Below, piece by piece: positions 57,818 to 64,000 of a stretch of 64,000 nt of DNA. The notes beneath the pieces are model-generated. The model searched no databases and was not told where the DNA came from. It worked only from the letters and a program-made list of their open reading frames with translations. The translations under genes and the position numbers were made by a program. Within the stretch, counting starts at the first letter, position 1. Each line of letters opens with the position of its first letter. Source of the stretch: Hawksworthiomyces lignivorus (lineage: Eukaryota; Ascomycota; Sordariomycetes; Ophiostomatales; Ophiostomataceae); contig NTMA01000002.1 in assembly GCA_002917075.1 (NCBI GenBank), positions 620,001-684,000 on the forward strand, read 5' to 3'.

Positions 57818-58513
57818 TATGTATGCGTACGTTCGTGTGCGGTGCCAGGAGACGTCGTGAGGTGCTTAATCTGTTGACACGTTGACAGGGCTCAAGCAGA
57901 AGGCGCGTCGTATAAATTGGATTCGACATCCTCGCGAGGATTGAGGAACGGATGTTCCGAAAATGGCAAGGGATCAGTCAAAGCCGTCGCTAGATTCCCT
58001 CCACTTTCTTCCCCACTTGTTATAGTACTTTTCCAGGTCTTCTAGGGACCCCAGATGTTGATCTCGGCACGAGGGCATCGCCCCACTGTATCTGCACCAC
58101 TTATGCCTTCTGTGATGTATCCCAAAATTCTTACGCCCACATACCGGATGCATGGGCATCCTTAGTTTGTCTTCAGTGATCACATATTTCAAACTTATCG
58201 CATAGCCCCTTAGGAGACCGGACCGGAGTTCCCCAAAACCGCGTCGATTTTTCTTTCGCGACGAGGGAGTTGAAGCTTTTAGGTTCGGAGCTCTGCTGTA
58301 GACGGGAAGTAGTGTATGCTGGAGGCGTAAAGCAATGGAACTCCCCCGCGGCATGAATCCCAGTGTTAAATTAGACATGTTATAATAAAGGATGCGGCCA
58401 CTTTTGTGAGCCCATGAAAAAGGGGAACTGCTGCCTCACATGATCATAGAGTCATTTATTCGACTTCCCTGGCCTGCCTGCTTACTCACAGTTGCTCTCC
58501 CCCTTTCTCCAAG
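57818..58513. promoter_or_regulatory. Divergent promoter: aldose dehydrogenase / SDR, with CGG-N5-CCG palindrome
   Basis: 696 bases without a gene, TATAAAT at about 57911 on the plus strand. CGGATGTTCCG at 57949-57959 is an inverted pair of CGG half-sites, the kind of site bound by Zn2Cys6 dimers. It lies inside the wider palindrome GGAACGGATGTTCC. A second CGG cluster (GACCGGACCGGAG) is at about 58218. A frame at 57974-58378 has no coding character. Confidence 0.4.
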
Positions 58514-59554
58514 ATGTCTGCTACAAATTCTACCGAGGCCACGCCGGTCCAGACTAAGGTGTCACTGGCCGGCAAGGTCGTTGCTAGTAAGTTGCGGACT
58601 TGCATAAAGGGCCTTGCTTGACAAGACAACCGGACGCAGCTGACGGGTCAGTCACCGGCGCCAACCGTGGCATTGGTCTTGGCATTGCTGAGTGCTGTCT
58701 GGACAACGGCGCTGACAAGGTGTACTCGATTGACGTGAGCGAGCCAGGCGAAGAATTTGAAGAGGTGTCTAAGAAGTACCCCGGAAAGCTGTTCTCGACT
58801 ATGGCAGACGTCACCAAGGAAGCTAGCATCCTCGAAGCCATCAACAAGATTGTCGACGAGGCCGGCGCCATCCACGGCGTTGTTGTCAATGCCGGTCGCA
58901 CCAACCACACACCAGCCCTAGACTTTACTGAAGAGGATATCCACGCACTCTTCAATGTTAACGTGAGCGGAAAATACAGTACTGCGGTTCCCGAGAAGAA
59001 GACTGACATGAGAAACAGCTCTTTGGTGCCTTCTTCACGGCTCGCGCGGCGGCTAAGGCATTTATCAAGCTCAACATCAAGGGATCCATCGTCTTTACCG
59101 CTTCCATGGCCTCCTACCGGCCTAACAAGGTATGTCTCACCTTGTTTCCTGTCAATTTCAACCCTAGTCTGACAAACAGCGCGTTCCATCGACCCCCTAT
59201 GGCGCCTCCAAGGCCGGTGTCCGCAACATGACGCACACGCTGGCCATGGAGTGGGCTAAGTACGGCATACGCGTCAACTCGGTCTCACCTGGCCTCGTCA
59301 AGACGGCCATGACCTACTGGGTGCCACAGCAGCCCGACTGGGAGCAGCAACTCAAGTACTACGGCGGCATCCCGCGGTTGGCCGAGGTCCAGGAGCTAGG
59401 CGGCGCGTACGTTTACTTGCTGAGCGACGCTGCCAGCTACACGACCTCAATCGATATTCCTGTCAATGGTGTCATTGGAAGTATGTTCACTGCTTCGCCT
59501 TTGATTGTATGAAAAATTGGTTCACTAACATGTTGAATCATTCTAGTCTGCTAA
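58514..59554 (+). CDS. Short-chain dehydrogenase, sorbose-reductase / mannitol-dehydrogenase type
   Basis: Five exons: 58514-58586, 58652-58962, 59019-59129, 59180-59480 and 59547-59554 (last exon only two codons plus stop), giving 267 residues. Motifs: KVVAITGANRGIGLGIAECC (nucleotide binding), VVNAGRTNHTPALDFTEEDI, SIVFTASMASYRPNK (Ser), PYGASKAGVRNMTHTLAMEW (Tyr/Lys), VNSVSPGLVKTAMTYWVPQQ and SYTTSIDIPVNGVI. The acceptor at 58651 (GGTCAG) is chosen because it restores AITGANRG; an earlier GCAG only 12 bases upstream lies next to the CTGAC branch site. Relatives reduce L-sorbose or fructose to alditols with NADPH. Divergent from the rhamnose-dehydrogenase-like gene and convergent with the sugar transporter, so it fits the same pathway. 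Confidence 0.88.
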
Positions 59555-59970
59555 AGAGCGCCGGAAAGGTTCGTCGAATTTTACAGCAGAGGATGTAGAT
59601 GGTTTGATTTTATGAATCAAGAAGAAAGATGTCTGTACATTATCCATAAATCTATACCATCCATAAATAGACAAGTATTGATTCTACACTTCTAAATTTT
59701 AAAAAAAAAAATTGCAGCCTATTCAATGTAATTTAAATGACAGCTTGATTATAGTTGACGGGAATAAGAGGTACACTGAAAACCATCATTGAGAGCACAA
59801 GTATTGACGAGGTTTTTAGAGTATACTGAAGACCATGGTGTAAGCTGCGGCTGCAGAATAGCGGAGGCAAACGTGGTGCACAACAAAGGAGCAGCGAGTT
59901 CGTACAGTAAACAATTTCAGGACAGACTGGTGTGTTTCCTCTCCAGACGTACACACGGATGGCGTTACGT
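59555..59970. terminator. Convergent 3' region of the SDR and transporter genes
   Basis: 416 bases with AT-rich polyadenylation-type sequence (AATAGACAAG, TTTTAAAAAAAAAAATTG near 59700). No gene. Called from position and composition only. Confidence 0.35.
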
Positions 59971-61769
59971 CTAGTTGCGCTCGAGATGCTCAGCGTGTTC
60001 CTCCTCTTTAGCCTCCTCCATGTGATGCTGCTCCCTCTCGCGGTACTTCTCGGGGCGCTTGCTAGATATTGCCTCCTTGTCGCGGCAGACTAGCAAAGGA
60101 GGGTTGCTGCGGAAGTAGTCATCCATGTCCTCGAGCGTGCGGCCCGACGTCTCGGGGTAGAAGCAGTAGACAATGGGCACGATGGCGGCGTTGAGCACGC
60201 ACCAGATGATGTAAAACTTCCAGCCAAGGTTCTGGATGCCGATGGGTGTGATCTCAACTACCATGAAGTTGAAGATCCAGTTGGTGGCGGCGCCGAGGGC
60301 TGCGCCTTTGGTACGCATCGTGAGTGAGTTGATTTCAGTGGCATACACTGCGTTCACGGCGATTAGCAAGCAACCCAGCGAAAAGAGGAGTGTGTTTGCA
60401 GTTTGATACTCACGCCACGTCACGCCTTGCATGCCAATGCCAAAGAAGACGTAGTAGAGGAAGAAAAAGGCGACTGAGGCCGAGGCTACCTGATACTGGT
60501 GGGGATAGCCGCTGAGCTCGTTGTAGCGGACCAGCGAAGTTATGAAGACGTAGCAGAAGCACATACCGGCGCAGCCAAACATTATCAGCTTACGACGGCC
60601 CCATTTCTCGACGCGGAAGATGCCGATTAGCGAGAATAGCAGGTACTGCACGCTGTTGCAGGCAGCCAACAGGCGCGAAAGGGACTCGCTGAGGCCGACA
60701 GATTTCTGCAGCACCGTCGGCAGGTAGTACGAGGTCACGTTAATGCCTGTGAACTGTTGGAAGCTCTGGCCGATCATGCCCAGCAGCAGGCGGCGTACGG
60801 TCTTGGTGCCCGCCTTTTCGTGAGCACGGCCACGCAAGATATCGCGGAAGCTCACGGCATTCTCGCGCTCGTAGACAACGCTGTAGTGGATCTCCGTCAT
60901 CTGCAGCTGCACAAAAGGGTCGTCCAGCTCCTTGTTCTCAAGGTCTGCAATGATTTGTTGGGCTTCATTGTCGCGGCCGTGAGCAATAAGCCATCTTAGC
61001 AACATCAGTAATAGTATTTGTTTTTTGCTCCCGTGTAGGTGCATAAGTAAATGTATGTATGTATAAGTGAGCAGGACAGCATACCTAGGAGATTCTGGCA
61101 GCCAGGGAGCAGTCGAAAATATGATAATGTTAAAGACAAACTGAAAGGCTAGTGGAAAGCGCCAACCAACGGGGCCAGAAACAAATGATAGGCCGTAGTT
61201 GAGCCAGTTGGCTAAGGAGAAGCCGACGAGTACGAGACAGTTTTCGAGAATGACGAGCTTGCCACGCCACTCAACCTTAGACGTCTCGACCTGCCAGATA
61301 GGCGCTGTGCTAGTGTTGAGACCGTTTCCGATGCCTGTGATAACACGTCCAGTCATCATCTGACCTAGACTAAAGGAGGTGCACTGCAGGAGAGCGCCAA
61401 TGGACATGACAGTTGTGCCAACGATGACGGTGTTCCTGCGGCCAAGCCTCTCTCCTAGCCAGTAAGCCAGCAGCGAGCCAATACAGCAGCCGACATCGTA
61501 GATGGCGGCAGTGGTTCCCAGAAGCGTGGTCTTAGAAGGCCCTTCCAAATCGTGCAGCTTGAGGAAGTTGTCCGAGATGACAACGCCGCTGAAGACGCCC
61601 TGTAATCTATCAGTGGCCGTAACTACGCAGCCTGATCATATGATCGTCGAGTGAGATGCTTTACCTGGTCATAGCCGTACAGAGTCATGTCGGCACCGCA
61701 AGCCAATGTAATCCAAAAGGTGAGCCATCCACCTCGAAGGCCAAAGTATGGGGTTTTCACGTTTTCCAT
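59971..61769 (-). CDS. MFS hexose-type sugar transporter
   Basis: Four exons on the minus strand: 61769-61665, 61599-61085, 60994-60414 and 60347-59971, giving 525 residues with twelve helices, as usual for the sugar porter family. Signatures: YGYDQGVFSGVVISDNFL, YWLGERLGRRNTVIVG (RxGRR), GRVITGIGNGLNTSTAPIWQ, PESPRWLIAHGRDNEA, QSFQQFTGINVTSYYLPTVL (QQxxG), EKWGRRKLI, GVTWLYATEINSLTMRTKGA and PETSGRTLEDMD. It should import a sugar with protons at the plasma membrane. Two introns have no in-frame stop and would be read through by a naive translation; family motifs show they are removed (61084-60995 with a GCTAAG acceptor, and 60413-60348). Being at the end of the cluster, it is the probable importer of the pathway substrate. 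Confidence 0.92.
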
Positions 61770-62048
61770 AGTTAAGAATAATGATCGGTGTCATATAGTG
61801 TATATTGTGGTAGATGTCCGAGAAAGTCTACATAACAATGCGGAGCTACGCATAGATATATAACCACCTGCTGGCCTCATCTGTGGGGTGGCATCTTGGA
61901 GAGGCAGTGACAACCTGGAGTGTTATCCGGGGTTCAACGGGTCTGGGGTCGTGGCCCCAGGATCTACACGTAGCATTCCCATACGGGCGAACAAATGCGT
62001 TTCCTTGCTGTCCTACAAGAAAGTACTAGATGTATACCGCTTGACCTA

Positions 62049-62205
62049 CTATCCCCTTGAGCACCAAATTATTACTTTTTGCAGAAGATAATTTAATTGG
62101 CTGAAACCCTTGCAAAGGTACAAAAACATACGTGCAACTGTAATAGAGAGTAAAGTACCACTTGTAAATGGTAAAAAAGTAATAATTTGGTGCTCAAGGG
62201 GATAG
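62049..62205. mobile_element. MITE-like element with 32 bp perfect terminal inverted repeats
   Basis: Left end CTATCCCCTTGAGCACCAAA from 62049 continues to 62080. The reverse complement of 62174-62205 is identical over 32 bases. The 157 bp element has a non-coding AT-rich centre. The repeats start with C-TA, so a TA target duplication may be hidden in them, as for Tc1/mariner-Fot1-type elements; beyond the repeats the flanks do not match. It would need a transposase from elsewhere to move. Confidence 0.8.
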
Positions 62206-62695
62206 CAATTTTGGTGAGGCACTAGGAAGTCATCACAAATGCAACTTCTGGGGGGAAGATCGGAGGTACAGATTCTATGCATTGTCCTACGCATTTGACG
62301 TAGCATAATACTCTACAGAAGAGAAAGACCCTCGAGACGAGAATGTACGAGCGCCTTTTTCGACATGCTAACGTCCTATGTTGTATTCCGTAGTCGCGCA
62401 AAAATCGCTTGTCCGGCTTGTCCGTCCTATTTCGGAGTCGTCTCTCTGACCAATTCTGGCGCCAAGTGGATTCGCTAATGAACCTGACCAGATGAGGGAT
62501 TAAAGCATCACCAAAGTAGTACGAAAAACAAAACCCTAAGAACAATAACAAGACAGTATGAATTTTTCTCCAGCTTTCCTATGGAGTTACCATTTTTTTT
62601 TTTTGCTTAAATATTAAGCATTTTACTATTGAGAGCGAGCTCAAAACCACCACAACTCACCAGCAACGCCTCCAACTGTCTAATAACCTCTGATC

Positions 62696-62743
62696 GGAAG
62701 GTTGGAGGGCTCTCTCCATAAGGAGAGAGCCATGACAACCTCC
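62696..62743. repeat. Strong inverted repeat (hairpin)
   Basis: GGCTCTCTCC (62708-62717), loop ATAA, GGAGAGAGCC (62722-62731): ten perfect pairs, extended after a small internal loop by AGGTTG / CAACCT. It may be part of an unrecognised repeat. Confidence 0.7.
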
Positions 62744-64000
62744 CTTGGCGCGTAGGCAGCTGAGTTACGTGGTGAGACTGCAGTAACCTTAAGGCCGGGT
62801 TGGCCTCTGGCCTACGCCCGGAGGCTTTCTTCGGTTCTCGACCAGTTCGCAACCAATTGATCTCCTTTTTGTTCTCACGAGTAGCCTCTACTCTGGTAGG
62901 GAGCCGTATGTCTTCAGAAAGTGTGTATTCAAGTGCCTGCCTAGTCTATCTAGCAAAAAGAGCAAAAAGTCTGGCTCCGCCTTTTGTATGGCTTCAAGGC
63001 GGTGAGGGAGGGCAAAAAATAGCTTTAGACAACTAAATCCTCCACCCCTACCGTGCTGCGCAAGGGGTTTTCAGGCCTACAACTCACTATATTTCTAAGG
63101 AGATCTTACCTTTGCACGAAATTCACTTCACGCAGAAGCACAAGGTGCTGGAGGTAACCTGGCTTGCCTAACATTACCACATTGTTGAAGTTCTATGAGT
63201 TGCTGCCGCTTATATTTACCGGTTTTCACTCAATGGAAATATAACATAGAAACCAGAAGCCGAATAGTTTTATTCTCCTCATTTGTTGTACGTTTATTAA
63301 CGTACGATTCAGGAACAATGAGTACTCAAGACCATACCAGACATCTACCTCTAGAATCTTCATAAGAGCAATGGTTAACTTGATGTTCAGCAACTATACG
63401 CCAAAATTACCTGTTGGATTCCCACCACTAACCACCGACTAATTGATGGATCTATTAGTAAATGCCCTGCATTGGTTACTCGGCTTGTGCAACGCATAGT
63501 TGCGTACTCGTATGTGCAGACGGGCAGAAACTGGACCGATCTTGAACTATTGACTCTTACAAGATAATATCAAACGAAGGCTCCAACTGCCGCGACTAGA
63601 AAAGTCTACATATTCGTTCTGGTCTGAGGGTAATTTACCTGGACAAAGCGCAGCCACTTTCCACCTTTGCAACATTAACACTCATCTCTCTAGCTTGTTT
63701 ATCCAACTCCGCGGCCAACCGCGTCCCTTTGGAAGACGACGGAGCGCTGCCATGAGCACAAGCCTGTGTCTCAAGACCATATTGTACTAGCGGCAGGACG
63801 GAGCACTTGTAATCATGCGTGCGGACGCCAGCGTCCTTCGGCGGGGAGGTGATTACGACAGTGCCAATTCGAAACGTGAAAGCGCCAATGATCATCGCCG
63901 TCGGGGGCAACCCATGGCCACTTGATTGTGATGCATGTCGCATCCCGATAGGTCGTTGCATTCCAGAATTAAGAGCCAAGTGGCGTGTTGACGTCTTCAA

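Larger units (their letters stand above)
61770..64000. other. Repeat-bearing non-coding region at the right edge
   Basis: No confident gene. It contains the MITE-like element at 62049-62205, a hairpin at 62696-62743 and a smaller palindrome TGCTTAA-ATA-TTAAGCA at 62604-62620. From about 63800 to the edge both strands stay open; the plus frame reads APMIIAVGGNPWPLDCDACR and could be the first exon of a gene that continues outside. The minus frame (64000-63635) is equally open. I cannot choose. Confidence 0.5.

Noticed and set aside
54110..58152. Shared 9-mer CCGGATGCA in two divergent promoters of the sugar cluster (54110 and 58144)
   Set aside because: Two promoters of about 330 and 700 bases are expected to share a 9-mer by chance about once or twice; absent from the other cluster promoters.
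60348..60413. Extra in-frame residues in the sugar transporter (REYQTANTLLFSLGC region)
   Set aside because: An intron without stop codons; removing it restores GVTWLYATEINS, the family motif.
1..64000. CRISPR arrays, bacterial operons, riboswitches or prophage
   Set aside because: No repeat-spacer pattern and the gene structure is eukaryotic throughout.
63635..64000. 121-codon minus-strand frame reaching the window edge
   Set aside because: Both strands are open here, with no domain on either; listed only as an undecided edge region.

Overview
The window reads as nuclear DNA of a filamentous ascomycete (Pezizomycotina, probably a Sordariomycete). The reasons are short GT-AG introns of about 45-120 bases with CTAAC/CTGAC branch sites, genes packed on both strands, a GH7 cellobiohydrolase, a VIVID-type LOV photoreceptor, a branchpoint-binding protein with KH domain and zinc knuckles, a PFF1-type vacuolar protease and a Zn2Cys6 regulator. 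All exon borders given here were worked out by eye from reading frame, splice signals and remembered family sequences. No search was run.

Region 1 (1-21 kb) holds widely spaced, ordinary-looking genes: the end of a Ser/Arg-rich protein, a single-pass membrane protein, a Ure2-like glutathione transferase, the splicing factor BBP/SF1, the vacuolar M28 protease and a secreted single-module GH7 cellobiohydrolase behind a 4.3 kb non-coding stretch.

Region 2 (21-48.8 kb) is more AT-rich and looks like an accessory or decaying segment. A LOV photoreceptor with expanded loops and a lost conserved glutamine lies directly behind the amputated 5' end of an MFS transporter, and the two can be spliced in frame. 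Next to it is a carotenoid oxygenase gene ruined by a nonsense codon and frame changes. Further on are an alpha/beta-hydrolase tail, a frameshifted GPI-type Cys-rich protein, a frameshifted multi-glycosylated membrane protein and a broken 2EXR gene. Intact genes lie among them: a beta-carbonic anhydrase, an old-yellow-enzyme oxidoreductase, a DUF899 protein, an amino-acid permease and an intronless 422-residue orphan.

Region 3 (48.8-61.8 kb) is a compact, GC-richer block of eight intact genes: Zn2Cys6 regulator, class II ketose-bisphosphate-type aldolase, SMP-30-type lactonase, aldo-keto reductase, three short-chain dehydrogenases (one very close to fungal L-rhamnose 1-dehydrogenase) and a hexose-type MFS transporter. 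Together they could import a sugar, oxidise it to a lactone, open the lactone, adjust redox state and split the chain. No sugar kinase or aldonate dehydratase is present, so the pathway does not match the known fungal rhamnose or galacturonate routes. This is the best candidate for an undescribed system in the window.

Region 4 (61.8-64 kb) has no confident gene but carries a 157 bp MITE-like element with 32 bp perfect terminal inverted repeats and a strong hairpin. Across the window an unusual share of introns end in AAG rather than CAG or TAG.
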